The notes beneath the pieces were generated by a model that saw only the letters and a program-made list of their open reading frames with translations, was not told where the DNA came from and made no database searches. The translations under genes were made by a program, and so were the position numbers. A stretch of DNA of 64,000 bases from Parastagonospora avenae f. sp. tritici 18332-5 (lineage: Eukaryota > Ascomycota > Dothideomycetes > Pleosporales > Phaeosphaeriaceae), in NCBI GenBank assembly GCA_022559985.1, contig JAFJTR010000018.1, positions 124,001 to 188,000 on the forward strand, written 5' to 3'. The stretch's first letter is position 1. Every line of letters begins with the position of its first letter. Of this stretch, positions 11,349 to 24,161 are shown one piece after another.

Positions 11349-12032
11349 CTAAATAAACGTCGACTTTCCTCGTCGATCCTTGGCCCTCAATGCAATGTGC
11401 CATCTCAGCAGTCTAATTGACAGCCACACGCGGACTAGAATCATGGCTAAGCCTTCGCATCGAGGTTTGAATAGGGACCGGCTTGGGTAGCACAGCTCGA
11501 TGCTCGGACTATCCATTGGTAACATGTACGAGAAATGAATCACGAACCGAAGTCTGAACTTGGATGCGAACTTCTGCTCGGGAAGGGTCAGTGGGGCGAG
11601 CTGGGTGTCGAGAGATCGCATATCGAGGAACGTGCCGCTCTCATTGGTAAGAGCACCATGGATCTCGAGGTAGGAAAGCATGCAGCCTGACAAGGTTATC
11701 CCGGTGCTGAAGAGGTCCTTGGCGAACATGTCGGTCAACTCGCGAGGATGAGGCACGGTGAAATGTGGATTCTTCTCGCAGAAATACTCGACGAGTTCGC
11801 TTCAAAGAATTTTGTCGAGGACGCCGGGGAGTAGGAACTTCGGCCATTCTTCTTGTGGTGGATGGTACTGTGAAGGCGCCGTCTCGATGGGCCTAAATGC
11901 ACCATTGTGCACTTGTTGCAGGGTGTCCGGGTCCAAGATGTACGAGTAGACCATGTGCCGCAGCTCGCGGGGTAGATCATGTAGGGCGTCCTGGTCGAAC
12001 GGAAGCATACTGGTTGTTATCAGCTTGGTCAA
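11349..12032 (-). pseudogene. F-box-like protein gene interrupted by one in-frame TGA
   Basis: The minus-strand frame starting at 12032 reads 76 codons, meets TGA at 11804-11802, and then continues in the same frame for 151 sense codons to a normal stop at 11349. Both halves look coding: the first has an F-box-like core (DALHDLPRELRHMVYSYIL), typical of short fungal F-box/uncharacterised proteins; the second has mixed amphipathic sequence with a basic C-terminus. No GT..AG pair around the TGA could remove it. A single C-to-T change of a CGA arginine codon would explain it. An alternative start is the inner ATG at 12008. Sequencing error is the competing explanation. F-box proteins recruit substrates to SCF ubiquitin ligases; no target is inferable. 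Confidence 0.65.
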
Positions 12033-12290
12033 TGTCTTGGATGGATACTTGTAGGCCTTACTCTACAGACATGAGGAAAGGAAAGGTTGAGGCAATCTTG
12101 GTGAGTTGATGGTGAGTTGATGGGAAGTTGGGTTCTGTGCTCGTTTCCTTAAGAGAGAAGAGAGTGTTTTGAATTGTACTGCTCATAGTCATAGCGCCTG
12201 GACACTCAGGACCTTAAGCTTGGACGAGGAGCGAACGATTAGACCACAACCCAACCGCCTCTATATCTGCAATTCACTGACGTACAGACA

Positions 12291-14222
12291 CTACACCGGC
12301 GCGTCGAATCCGTTCCATTCTGCATAAGCCTCTGGCAACTTCGGCCACGCATCAACACCATCCAAAATCACAACGCCCATCCCGCCCGCTAGATGCGTCT
12401 GGATATGACAATGGAACAGCCATGCGCCCGGCGAATTGGCATGATATCTCAATGCCAACCAGGCATTGTTGTTCACTCCTTCGAGCGTCTTGAACGTATC
12501 TTTGTACGGCGGATCGATGAAGTTGAACGTCCCACGCGGCAAATGCTTCTCTGCTTCCGCAACCGTAGCCCAAGGGAAGAAGCCAACGCCTCGTCCGATG
12601 ATGAACGCTTTATTACCGTGCTTGTGCATAGGATGCGACTGCGCAAAAGGTCCTTCGACTTCGATAATCAGGTCGACCCATTCATTTTTCTTAGTTGTGA
12701 GCATCAGCTCAGTGCTCTCGATAGTAGCTGGGTCTTGAAACAGCAAGGGAGACGCGACGTCTTCGCTGGTCATGTTGAGTCCTTCGATACCCGACATTGT
12801 CCACTCGTATGCGCCATGGGGTTGAGCGAGTTTGCGCACCATGAACTTGTGCGTGCGATCGGCGACAGGTGCTGGTGGCTTAGGCGGATAAGGTCTAGTG
12901 TTGAAGTCATCAAAGACGCGAATGTCCTTGACTAACGGACCACCAGCGTAGTTCATCAATGGCTTTGGATGTGGTGGATCATCCAGTACGCCGTTATATG
13001 ACAGCGCAGCGAAGCCGCCTAAAACCTGACCGAGTAGATCATTTGCAATTCGGATCGTGTACCGTCCGACTTCCTGGTCTAGCTTGACGAACACTGAGTA
13101 CCTCTCACCATTGTTGACAAGTATTTGATCGATGATTTGCGGATAGATGTAGTGGCCGTCTACTGCAAACACATGCATCGGATGGTTGTCGATAGTGACT
13201 TTGAGAGGATATAATCCTCCAGGATTGATAAAAGTAAGTGCTGCCCATCCATTGCTGGAGTGAACGGTCACTGTGTGGTTGGCGCCGCCACCTACACCCG
13301 GGATACATTTGTGAAATGCTCCTGTTGGAAGCGTATCAAGATGTAGCGAGTAATTCCCTTGAAATAATCTTAGAGGAGGTACGCATCCCTTGTCGGTAAT
13401 TTCCTTCTCGTCGGTATGACTAAGGATGAACTTGACCAATGGATTCGTATACTCATTCAACAGCTCGCGCTCCAGACAGTACTCTGATCCCTAGAGCGGC
13501 CATTAGCATCTACTGAACACACATGCAGGAATGCAATCGTTACTTACAGCCCCATTAACCATAATCGCATCCATGCAAGTAAAATCAATATTCGCCTCCC
13601 TCTCCACCTGCATGAGCTCACCAAAACTAAACTGACTCCAATCACTAATCATCAACGTCTTCATCCCCCTCTCCGCCTCCCTCATCTTCCCCCACTCCCC
13701 CGCCTCATGACTAATCATATGAAACGGATCATCTTCCTCTTCCCCCCTCTCAATCACAATCGCACCGTACATGCCATCCATCAACTGCCCCCGCGAATGC
13801 GCATGGTAGAAGAAGACGCCGGACTCATCGGCGCGCCATCGGTACATGTATGACGCCCCGGGACGAATCGGGAGCTGTGCGATTCCGGGCGTACCGTCTG
13901 CCCAGGGCGAGAGGGATTGCGTTATGCCGTGGAAGTGCACAGCGGTGTCTTTGCGGAGGTGGTTGCGCACGAGGAATTCGACATTGTCGCCGCGCGAGAG
14001 GTGGAGGGTTGGGCCAGTAAACGTACCGTTCACCAGAATGACGTCTCGGAAGCCCGCACCGGTGGGGTTGGCGCGGCCGGGTGTGAGGTGAATTTCGAAG
14101 CGTACGGGAGTTTGCGAAACATGGCTTTTGCTTGAGCTGATGCAAGATGGGAAGTAGGCTGAGGGGAGGGTTGAGGATAGGCTCAACAGGCCTGTCAGGA
14201 AGTTGAGGATGTTGCAGGCCAT
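12291..14222 (-). CDS. Cluster laccase (CTB12/ElcG-type multicopper oxidase)
   Basis: Exons 14222-13548 and 13490-12291 flank a 57-nt intron (GTAAGT..CTAG), giving 624 residues. A hydrophobic N-terminus suggests secretion. All four copper-ligand motifs are present: HFHG (about 96-99), HAH (about 140-142), HPMHKHG (about 511-517) and HCHIQTHLAGGM (about 585-596, with Met as axial ligand). HFHG in place of the usual HWHG and the acidic insert before the intron fit the perylenequinone laccase subgroup. In cercosporin and elsinochrome pathways this enzyme, with a fasciclin-domain partner, couples two naphthol units into the perylenequinone. It is transcribed divergently from just such a fasciclin gene, 385 bp away, which strongly supports the assignment. 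Confidence 0.93.
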
Positions 14223-14607
14223 GGTAGAGCTTGCATAGAGTTTGATCCCAACATTGCGATAACTTGTGTGCGATGCAGTGGCGAGATTGTGGGTGCGGGT
14301 CTCGGGGAATAATCACCGTAAGTGCTCGGTGATTTGAACGCCAGAAATATGCGCTCGCCGTATTGCTCGAGGTTCGAAAGGTCACTGGTCTGAGAATTTG
14401 CGGGTTGGATGTCGCTTTGCGTGCCGACTTTATGGTTCGACTTTGAAGCCAGCTTGAGATCGTTGGCATGGTGAATGCACGTGATCAACCACGCCATCCA
14501 AAACAATTTTCGAGCACAGCTCTTCGACTGCATCGCAACAAAACTTCGCAACATCAAGCAATACTCCAATACCTTCCAAGCAAAGTTTACCCACTTCTCT
14601 ATCCACC
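14223..14607. promoter_or_regulatory. Shared bidirectional promoter of laccase and fasciclin genes
   Basis: The 385 bp between the two divergent start codons must drive both genes, so they are probably co-regulated. It contains one match to the AflR-type site TCG-N5-CGA (14367-14377). Stretches rich in CAACA and C precede the fasciclin ATG, as is common in fungal 5' UTRs. Confidence 0.7.
14367..14377. promoter_or_regulatory. Candidate AflR-type binding site TCG-N5-CGA
   Basis: The 11-mer TCGAGGTTCGA fits the palindromic TCG(N5)CGA site known for AflR. It is 145 bp upstream of the laccase start. The cluster encodes an AflR-like regulator, but the pattern is expected by chance about once per 4 kb, so this is suggestive only. 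Confidence 0.35.
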
Positions 14608-15546
14608 ATGAAACTCCTCACGCTCCTCCTTCCCGCCCTCTCCTCCGCCACCTCCCTCTCCACCCTCCTTTCAACCCACCCCAAACTCACCACCCTACAC
14701 TCCCTCCTCAAACAATTCTCCCTGCTTGACGACTTCAACGCCCTCACCAACATAACCCTGATCGCACCCACAAACCAAGCTTATCTCGACCTGGCAAACT
14801 GGGGCTTCAACGTCAGCCAGATCCCCGCGCCCGTCGCGCGCGCCTTATTCCAATACCATGTCTTGGATGGCGATTGGGATTCGGAGAGTATCAATGCGAA
14901 GACGAGGGTCGTGCATACGTACCTGAAGCCGCCGGTGTTGACGAATGTGTCGAGCGGCGCGGCGGTGAAACTGAGCAGCATCGATGGCACAGTCATGACA
15001 GAATCCGGTCTCGGGGTTATTGGCGGTGTGGATGAGATGGATTTGACGTTTGATGGCGGGATGCTGCATACGCTGAATGCGAGTATGGTGTTGCCGCATA
15101 ACATCACGTTGACGGCGCAGATCAATGGTCTGGGCAAGTTTCTCGAACTCATGGACCGCGCGGGCTTGGGGCAGGAGTTAGAGGCGTTAAAGGATGTTAC
15201 GGTGTTTGTGCCGGATGATGATGCGCTGGAAAAAGTAGACGTTGTCGGAATGAGTAAAGGACAGTTAGTGGGTTTGTTGAAGGCACATGTTGTGCCGAAT
15301 CGGGTGTTGTATGGGGAGGTGTTTGGGAAGAAGGGTGGGTTTAAGAGTTTGGAAGGAGGGAAGATCAATCTTGGAAAGACGGGAGGGGGCGCACTGACGG
15401 TGAATGGTGTCAAAGTGATCAGAGAAGATGTCATATTGTATGCTGGGGTTGCGCATGTCATTGACGAGGTACTGGCAGCGAATCATGTCAAGCACGATGG
15501 CGGTCGCCCTTATCTCCATGGGGGGGCTCAGAAGCCTTTGCACTAA
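14608..15546 (+). CDS. Fasciclin-domain (FAS1) protein, CTB11/ElcF-type
   Basis: Single exon, 312 residues. Residues 1-16 are a signal peptide (MKLLTLLLPALSSATS). Two FAS1 repeats follow: the first begins near TNITLIAPTNQAYLDL, the second near DVTVFVPDDDALEKV, each with the terminal hydrophobic box (GGMLHTLNASMVLP; ILYAGVAHVIDEVLAA). In the cercosporin and elsinochrome pathways a secreted FAS1 protein acts together with the laccase in oxidative dimerisation and influences the stereochemistry of coupling. Its divergent pairing with the laccase gene supports the same role here. There is no GPI signal, so it is expected to be soluble. Confidence 0.92.
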   Translation: MKLLTLLLPALSSATSLSTLLSTHPKLTTLHSLLKQFSLLDDFNALTNITLIAPTNQAYLDLANWGFNVSQIPAPVARALFQYHVLDGDWDSESINAKTRVVHTYLKPPVLTNVSSGAAVKLSSIDGTVMTESGLGVIGGVDEMDLTFDGGMLHTLNASMVLPHNITLTAQINGLGKFLELMDRAGLGQELEALKDVTVFVPDDDALEKVDVVGMSKGQLVGLLKAHVVPNRVLYGEVFGKKGGFKSLEGGKINLGKTGGGALTVNGVKVIREDVILYAGVAHVIDEVLAANHVKHDGGRPYLHGGAQKPLH

Positions 15547-16369
15547 GTTCCAATTTCGTTTCGTTCTCTGCCTGTGAAAGAATTTCACATCCGCATTATC
15601 TATAGTCAATCAAAATGTTGCTCTCTATTGACTTGCCCAAAACAATCTCGTGTTGTAAGAAATATCGAGTCTGACCGTTGTTGCTGTATGTCTTTTCAGG
15701 TGATAACATGCGTTGTCAACAACTAAGAAATGAAGCATCGAATAGTTTCTAAGGGATAGATTGTCGTTACTCAGATAAAACTAAAGTATGTATCAGTAGT
15801 TTGATACTAGAGCTCATCCTAAATCAAGAAACAAAGGTTGCTTCATCGGAACTTTTTTTGTGACGTGAGAGCCACTCCGTTTCAGCACGGCCACTGACGA
15901 AGTCGATTTTACTCCTTGAAAATTAGTTGACCTAGCGCTCGAAGCACAGCGTCGAGGACTGGGTACTACTACACAGCTGTTCGATACCATTGTGAGGTAC
16001 TCCTTAGCAATGCGCACTGTGCAAGCAGTTTAATACAAGAGATGCTGATGAGGTGTGAATGAAGCATAGTTACTTATACTATTGTAGCTAATAAAGCCAT
16101 CGCATGTTGCGAAGCGATGGAGAACGATTACACACGTGCGCGTGTACATCTAAATTGACCGTGAAGTAACGCCAGATTTAGTGGCGTAAGCAAAACCTGA
16201 AAGACACCGCCCTGTAGACAATTCTAAAGGAAAATGACCATACAATCTCTTTCTAGCGCCGCGCAATCCTAGGGAAGTCTGTGAAAGCAGCGCAAGCAAA
16301 GGGAAGATGGAACGCTGCCGCAACGCCAAATAAGAATAGAAAAGATCACCAAGACACCTCAAAAGAAAT
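15547..16369. other. Intergenic region between convergent genes
   Basis: Carries the 3' UTRs of the fasciclin and PKS genes, which converge. Nothing further recognised. Confidence 0.5.
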
Positions 16370-19300
16370 TTAAGCAAGCAAGCCAAGCGTCTTCCTCAAG
16401 AAGCCACCAAGTTGCTGCGCGCCCTTTCCTCGCATCATACTGAAATGATGTTCGCCCTCCACAACATCGATATCGATATGTCGCCCTGGGAACAAGTCGG
16501 TCCACTTGTCCGGTCCGAAGTCCGTCCTCTGCTCCGTCAAGAACTTCATGCCCTCAGTATCCTCACCAATCATCGATGCTGGCGGGAGCGGCGCGTACTT
16601 GCCGCCAAAAGCACAGCCACCGGCCCAGATGACGTTGATCTTCTTGGGCGCGTTGGTAGTAAGAGACATAGGCGGCGCGCGGTAGTCGTGCAGAAGCTCA
16701 ATCGTAGCTTCAAAATGCGGCATGAGCCACTCGGGAAGCTTTGCGCGCTTGTTGGAGGGGTTGATGGCGCTCATTTCTCCACCAAAAATACCAACTGCGC
16801 TGCAGTGCTCGAAGAAGCGACGGGGCAGACGGTCAAGACCATCAGTCGGAGGTGGAGAGTCAATCAGTGTGAGAGTTGTGATCTCTTCTCCTGCTGCCAT
16901 GAGTTCCTGAGCAACGGCATACGCTAACACGCCACCTGCTGACCAGCCAGCAAGGTGGTAGGGCCCGTGTGGCTGATGGCGTCGAAGGCTCTCGATGTAC
17001 GATGCGACGATCTCATCAAGCTGTCGATCCGCCATATCGCGAGGATTCCTAGACCATGTCAGTGTTTTGCATGAAAGCTGTGGTAAGATCTTGATTTACT
17101 TCATGAAAGGCGAATTGAAAGCAATGACTGCTGTTGAAGAAGATAGAATGGGTAGCTGGAGGTATGATGTGGCGGCACCGCACCCATCTGGAAACAAGAA
17201 TAACTTCTTTGTCGCGTTACGTGGGGATCCCTGAAGAACAATTGACCACGCCGGCTTTACTGGAGGAAGTATCTCCGCAATCGATGCCAACGAATTTGTG
17301 CTGTCCCTCGAGTGTATCATCGGCGGCCGATTCTGTCCGGCCAACGTGAAGGGGTCGGCCTGCTCAAGTGGTGTTAAAGCGACTTCGGCAACTGCAACTA
17401 GAGCTTCCTTTTTCGCAGATGCCAATAGTTGCATGTCTTCTAAAGAAGTCTCGACCTCCAGACTGGGCGAAAACACACTCGGAACATCGGTGGTAGCATC
17501 CGAATCACTGAAGATAGAGGGGGATCGTGTGCCTCCAGTGATCCTTGCCTTGAGGCTGGCCACGGTCGGATAGTTGATGAAAAGCGACTGCTCTGGAAGA
17601 TCCAAGTCGAACTCGTCCCGGAGGCGACTGACGACCACAAGTGACAACAGCGAGTCAACACCGATGTCGGAGAAGTAAGTATCGCTTGTCAACTCGTTCA
17701 CGTCAATGCCACTTTCTTCCGCAAGGATAGCTAGCACATTGGCCCAGACGCCAGAGTAATCCCTAGCATCCGTAGATGGCTGGAATGACAGTTCTTGCAA
17801 CTCCTTAGGCGTAACTTCTTGGCTTACAGTCTCGGTAACGGTGGTGAACTGCTCAGTCGTGCCCGTGAGTCCTCGCAGGAACGTTTTGAAGCTTCCCACT
17901 GTGCGAACCTCCAAGAAAGCGGCCGAGTCCACATCTATACCAAGCTCGTCCCTGATCCTGCTACTGACCATGATGCCCAGAAGCGAGTCAACACCGATGT
18001 CGTCGAAGGAGGTATCATCAGTGAGTTCAGCAACTTCCACGCCACTTTCTTGACTGATGATGCTGATGGCTATGGATATACTCCGGTCTTCCACTGGCGC
18101 TTGAGTGACGAGCTGTTTGGTAGTTGTCTTTATGACAGCGCTGATGACCTCGGGAGCTGATACTTTCTGAGTCTGTGGCTCATTGGCGATTTGAGGCGCG
18201 ACGCCATTCGTCCGTTTACTAGCAGCATTGACAATGTAGCTCATCAAGCGCTTGGGCACACCCTGCAAAGCGACGCCACCAAACACACCAACGACGATCT
18301 CTCCGTCGAGTATGGTAATGTCGCCAGTCCATAGTTTGTCCGTTCCCTCAGTCATCTTGACATGCGTGGTGTAGATCTTGGTGGGGTCGATGGCTTCAAG
18401 GAGTTTGAGTGACGCCCAACCATGATTGACGAAAAGTTCCTTATCAAGATCCACGCCTTCATTTCCGTTCATGACAAAGCCACCCAGCTGAGAAAGTGCG
18501 TCGATGTAGGCAGGGTTGGTGTGGAACTTCCCTTCGACCGAAACCTTGGTAAAGTTGACTCTCCCTGAGGCTTCGAGCGTATCGCTATCCAGGGTGATCT
18601 CTTCCAGAGCACGGTACTTGGGATCGAAGTCGGCCAGTTGTCCGACCATCTTATAGATCATTGCTTTGCTGTACCTGAATGTGTTGCCAAAATCTTTGAG
18701 CTGCGACTGAAGCGTCAAGACGCGTGACTTGATTGCAGGAGCTGATGGCTTGAGAGCGGTGCGTGCAGCTTCCACGTCAAACAGTTTAATGAGGCAGTTC
18801 GAGTGTTGTTCCTTGACCTTTCCAGCATCGTCAACGGTGGAGAATGTGCAGTAAAGCGACTTCTGCTTCGCATCGTACAAAGCATGCGTGCGCAGCATCT
18901 GAGGCTTCCCAACCGACGTCGCGACTAGCGCGCTCTGGATGTTCATGTTCGCGATTTCCACCCCAAGCTTTGCTGATCCCTCTCCAGAGAACTGTTTGGC
19001 GTATCCCCCAATCGTTAAAGCAATGTCTGCGTATACCGAAGGAGTGCAGAGGGGAACCCCATAAACCTTGTGTCCTTGTACCATGGGGTGTAGATCCTCG
19101 CGGCTGAGATCTGCTTCCACCAACAGCTCGCCACCACCTACACCAAGTGAGTTGCTGACGACTTTGTGGATACATGTGCCCTCTAGAGTGGTATGTTCGG
19201 CGACTAGTGGGGCATCTCCTTTGCGTAGCGACCAGTCGTTCACATACTGAATCCAGTACTCCTTGAGATCCCAAGCATAGGCTGGCAACTCAAGAACAAC

Positions 19301-22300
19301 TTGCGCCGAAGGGAAGTCCGCATGGTAAGCCGTCCACTTAACGTCTGTCCCTGCAGTGTAGAAGACCGACAGGGCGGAAGCCAGGATGTTCAACGCTGGC
19401 TCATCCTTGCGGCTAGATGCGAACGTCTGAAATGCAGGTCCAGCAACCTCTTTCACCATCTTGATGACAACGGGCTCAGGTCCAAGCTCGATGCCCATCC
19501 ATTTCTCGTCAAGTATGTTCATTTGCGTTGCGGCTTGAAGGGCTCCGAGCATGTTGACCTTATTTCTGCAATGTTTGACAATGAAGTCGCTGCCAAAGTC
19601 TTCTGACTGCGTGAGAACAGCACCGCAGGCAGGTGAGATAACAGGAATAGCAGGCTTTGCAAAATGAACGCCTCTAGCTACTGCTGCCAAAGATGCGAGA
19701 ATCGGTTCGACCTGAGAAGTGTGATATGCGTATGGCACCTCGAGTACCCTGTTTGACATGCGACTTCTTTGAAGTTTTGGGCGAATCGTCTCGATTTGGC
19801 TCTTCGTGCCACCAAGCACAACACTCTCGCGACCGTTATGGCAAGACAGCTCGTATGTGACTCCTGAAGGGCCGAGTGCAGCTTCCAGATCTTCTGCATT
19901 GGACCGGACGGCAAGCATGGTGTGGCTACCTTGTTCGCAATGCTTCTCAAGCAATTGCGCTCGCGAGCCCACGAGATTGATGACATCAGCTTGTGTCAGG
20001 ACGGACGCAGCGTACAGAGCAGCATATTCGCCTAGGCTATGGCCGACAACCGCACTCGGTGTTACGCCCAGTGTTACCCACATACGGTAGAGTGCCATCT
20101 GGAAGCAAACCATAGCTAGTTGTAATGTCGTAGGCGTGGCATCGGAAAAGGTGGCCGGGTCCTCGAAGAGTTGCCGGATAGGGGGGAAATTCAATTGTCG
20201 GCATATTTGATCATAGCGATCGATGTCTGCACGAAAGCTTGTGGTTTTTGTAAACAGCTCTGCACCCATACCAGCATACTGTGCACCTTGGCCAGTAAAA
20301 GCAAAGACAAATCGCGGCGTTCCTTTAGGGCGGGAGCTGCCTTTCTTGAGTTCAAGCGCCGTACGCAGTGAAGCTTTGACCGAGTCAAGGTTAGTTGCGT
20401 TAATCATCACCCTGTGAGGATGATGTGTTCGACGAGCTGTGGAGGTGTAAGAAAGACGTGCGAGGGTAAGGTTGCTCGCGTCGGATTTCTCATCAAGCCA
20501 AGCTAGCATGTTCTTGACGTTGTTTTCCAAGGAGGCAGGTGTCTTTGCCGATACTGCAACGAGATGGTATTGTCGGATGTCAGGCACATCTAAGATTGGT
20601 ACCTCTGGTGCATCTTCCAGAATGAGTGCAGTGTTACCGCCAGCAGCGGAGAAGTTGTTCAGCAGGACCTGTCTCTTTCCGTTCACTGGTCTGGGCCAGG
20701 ATACTGCCTTCATTGCGATGGCCGTATTTCTTGACGGAAGATCTGGTAGCTTGTGATTGATCTTGGTCTTTATGCCACAATGCGGGGGGATAGTAGACTT
20801 CTTGAGCATCAGGAGTACTTTTGCCAGGCTCGTCACACCAGCTGCAGCTTCACCGTGACCAACGTTGGACTTGGCTGCGCCGATATAAAGTGGCTGATGC
20901 TGCTTTCTGACGGCGTTAGGGGGCTCAGTAGGCGCCAGGCTTTGCAGAACCGAAGTGGTCTCGCCAGCGTCACCAGCTTGTGTGCCAGTTCCATGCATCT
21001 CGCAGTACGATATATCAGTGTGCTTGACTCCAGCATCGGCGAGTACGCTGGCAAAAAGATCTTGCTGTGCGCCAACATGGGGCCTGGTGATAGATGCAGC
21101 CTCGGCAGAGTGATTAGTAGCGATTGCCAGGATGCAGGCTTGCACAGGATCTTTGTCCGCGACAGCATCGTCGAGACGCTTCAGAACAAGAGCAGCTACA
21201 GCCTCGCCGCGACAATATCCATCCGCTCCATCATCGAAGGTGCGGCAGTTCCCGGTCCGGGACAGAAAGTGGCCACGGTCAAGGCCGACGGTCATGTCGG
21301 GGTTGGTGAGGACATTGGTACCGCCAACGATAGCCATGTCGACTTCACCCTTCCACAGAGCATTGCACGCAAGGTGCAGCGCTGTGAAGCTTGAACTACA
21401 GGCCGTATCAATCGTGTAGCTAGGCCCTGAGAACTTGAAGTGGTAGTTGATACGACCAGGAATGAAGGCTCGATTGCCTCCAGGGATGAAATAGGTATCA
21501 ATATTTTGAGCGGAGTTGGTCTCCATCCAGTCGTTGCTTGTGCTACCAAAGTAGACACCTACACGATCTTTTTGGGTGCTCGAGGTGCGACCGGGTACGA
21601 TTCCAGCTTGCTCTAGAGCCTCTGTTGCAGTCAACAGAGCTATTCGCTGCGCTGGATCAACTTGTGGCGCCTCTCTCGGGGACATGTTGAAGTAGCGAGC
21701 GTCAAATTGGGCAGCGTCATGTAGCCAGCATCCAAAACCAGTACCGCTGGTGTTTTTCGGCAGCTCTTTCAGCGATAAATCACCAACATGAGTGCGAGTG
21801 TTCCATCGAGATGCAAGAGCCAATTCATGCGTGTCGATCCCGTTCTCCAGGACATGCCAGAAAGCATCCATGCTAGATGCTTGCGGAAAGCGACCAGACA
21901 TGGAGAGGATCGCAATTTTCGCCTTGGCTCTGGGGATTGACAGCGCGTTCGGGATGCTTGTGGTGTCATTCCGGTCTGAAACGTTCATATTGCTCGCTTG
22001 AGATCGGCCACCAGCTTGGCTCAACGCGGTCTGAACGGCCAGAGCGAGGCCGTCCGGTGCAGTCGCGATGTGGCGTATCGCGAATCCATCAGCGTGCTGT
22101 ACGTGTGAGGCAATTCCCGGTGCAATGAGATCCGATCGGATCATGAGCTGCAGACAGGCTTCCACTGCAACGCGAAGTGCATCGCGAAAAGTGGCCGACT
22201 TCACGACGGTGCCCGTGCTGCTTGAGACGATAGGGATGATGGTCGTGGCGACAACATCATCCACGCCGCACAAGATCGCGTCCACATTCTCTGCCGTGTA

Positions 22301-23174
22301 CAAATGAGGCGCATGGTACGGAGCAGTGATTGGAAGGTCGAATTTGATGGTTTTTGACAATGACGTCGTCTTGAGCAGCTCGTCGAGGACGGGCGGCGGC
22401 GCGGAGACACTGCACCGATTGGCGCTGATTTTGGCGCTTACGTAAGGTCTTGCAACGACCGAAAGATTCTAGACCAATGTTAGCGACATCAATTCTTCTA
22501 AGTCTTCGCACTGTTTCATCTCAGGAGAAACACACCTTTCCAATCGCGAATTGCTCGATGATAGCCGACACCTTTTCTACGCTCAGTCCTGCCAAGGCAA
22601 CAGTCCAATGGGGGAACTGTCGTGGTTTATCTTGCGCCGCGAAAAGAAGACTTCCCACGTCCCATGCACACGCACCGACCCTAAAAGCTATCGTGACTGT
22701 TCGAAGCCCCAATGCAAGCAGGGTCGAAGTGTCACTGGAGCAGCTAACGGCCACTGCTGAGATGAATCCGGTGCACCTTGCTGTGAGACAGGCATTGTGT
22801 GCGGTTGGGAAAGTCTTTCCGCTCGTCGCATGTTCACTGATTCAACCTGTTAACATCATGTCGCATGGAGAGAATGGGTGTACTTACTGTATGAACGTCC
22901 CAACGTGACAGATGCAAGTCAGTGCCTGGTCCAAGGCAGGGTTCAAAGTGCCGTTCCGCCAGTGTGGTAGCAGATCTCCCAGCTTCGAAAATCGGGGGCA
23001 TGCTGAACGTTGTTCGTCTTTCAGGCCGGCCACTTCCAGCTGCAAGGTACGGAAACATGAGTCGAGGAAGCTTGACAATATGACATCGTCGTGGGTGTGG
23101 AGCAATCGGAACATTAATTCGCTCGCGTCATAGGATTGGTCGCCGAACACGAACACTTGCACAAGGTCTGTCAT
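16370..23174 (-). CDS. Non-reducing polyketide synthase, CTB1/ElcA-type (nor-toralactone synthase)
   Basis: Four exons: 23174-22888, 22836-22536, 22468-17100 and 17048-16370; introns of 51, 67 and 51 nt, phases consistent; 2211 residues, near the usual size of CTB1 (about 2200). Domains in order: SAT starter transacylase (1 to ~345, FVFGDQSYD at the start, Cys in ARCTG); KS (~377-800, active Cys in DTACSSS near 553); MAT (~890-1210, Ser in GHSLGE near 1006); product template (~1290-1600, His in HPMVQGH near 1324, Asp in YIDALSQLGG near 1515); two ACPs (Ser in GVDSLL near 1690 and 1801); thioesterase (~1960-2211, GWSAGG near 2020, His in GEHHFS near 2186). This architecture makes aromatic heptaketides with TE-catalysed pyrone closure; in cercosporin synthesis the product is nor-toralactone. 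The start at 23174 gives MTDLVQVFVFGDQ, matching SAT N-termini. All catalytic residues look intact. Confidence 0.95.
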
Positions 23175-24161
23175 ATTGAGATAACGCACGTTGAGTGACG
23201 TAGTGGCTGATACAAAAATAGCTTCGAAGGGTAACTAAAAGGGTATGAACGACTGTCTGGTGAATATTCACACAAGGATGTTGAAACGATTGCGCTGATC
23301 AGAGATGAATCTGGGTAGACAGTACCGTCCATACCGTCATATTATATGGAGCTGGTCGCCATTCTAGCACGGGTGAAAGCACCATGGCACTGATGATCGA
23401 GAAGCTAGCACCACCATCGAAACGCTCTATGACGAAAGATAGTCAACACTGTACTTGCAACTGCGGCCAATTTTGGCCGAAAACCTGGTTGTAAGACCTT
23501 CATCTCATTCACCATAGCACTGAGCATCGATCTACCTAGGTGCCATCGAGCTTTCATCCATTGGCGATTGGTGAGCCGGCACTGGCCGCTGGTCCCATTC
23601 CAGCCACCCAAGACCACCATGGGTACGTGTCTCAAGCTATGCATCTGGGTAGATCGAGATCTTCACTAATACCACGGTACAGCTTATGCGCTCGCCAACA
23701 CTAAGCTCTCCGCTCTCCGTGAAACGGGCACCTGGGCCTTCTACTAACACATAAAATGACGCGCCTCAGCACTACACATCGAGTTTACTGCTGAATATCG
23801 TAGATCTTCACGTCCTCTGCCGTCTCTTCGTCATCAAACTCGGTGTCGAGATTATAAAGATAGCCTCTGGCGCGGTTTCGAGCACCGGTGCACAGAACCT
23901 ATGCTTCTCATCCATGGTGGTTCGGTAATCATCACTTCATCTCTGCGAGGTTGCTTCAGCAGGTCTCCGATATCAGCTCGGCAGGTCATGATTCGTGGTG
24001 TCAACCGGATACCGCAAGATGTGGTTGGGGAAAGGGAGAGACTGGCGAAGTTGCAGGTGCATCGGTCGATCTGTGTTCGCACTCTTGTGCCGCCCTACAA
24101 GTATCACTGGATCTGACACCTTTTTCAGTAATAAATTTGTTGATCTCTTCGCTTTACAAAC
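23175..24161. promoter_or_regulatory. Shared bidirectional promoter of PKS and methyltransferase/monooxygenase genes
   Basis: The 987 bp separate the start codons of the two core biosynthetic genes, which are therefore likely to be controlled together. No exact TCG-N5-CGA match was found on inspection. No coding sequence is evident. Confidence 0.65.

Noticed and set aside
14781..15461. Minus-strand open frame of 226 codons
   Set aside because: Shadow of the fasciclin gene, which has a signal peptide and two FAS1 repeats on the plus strand.
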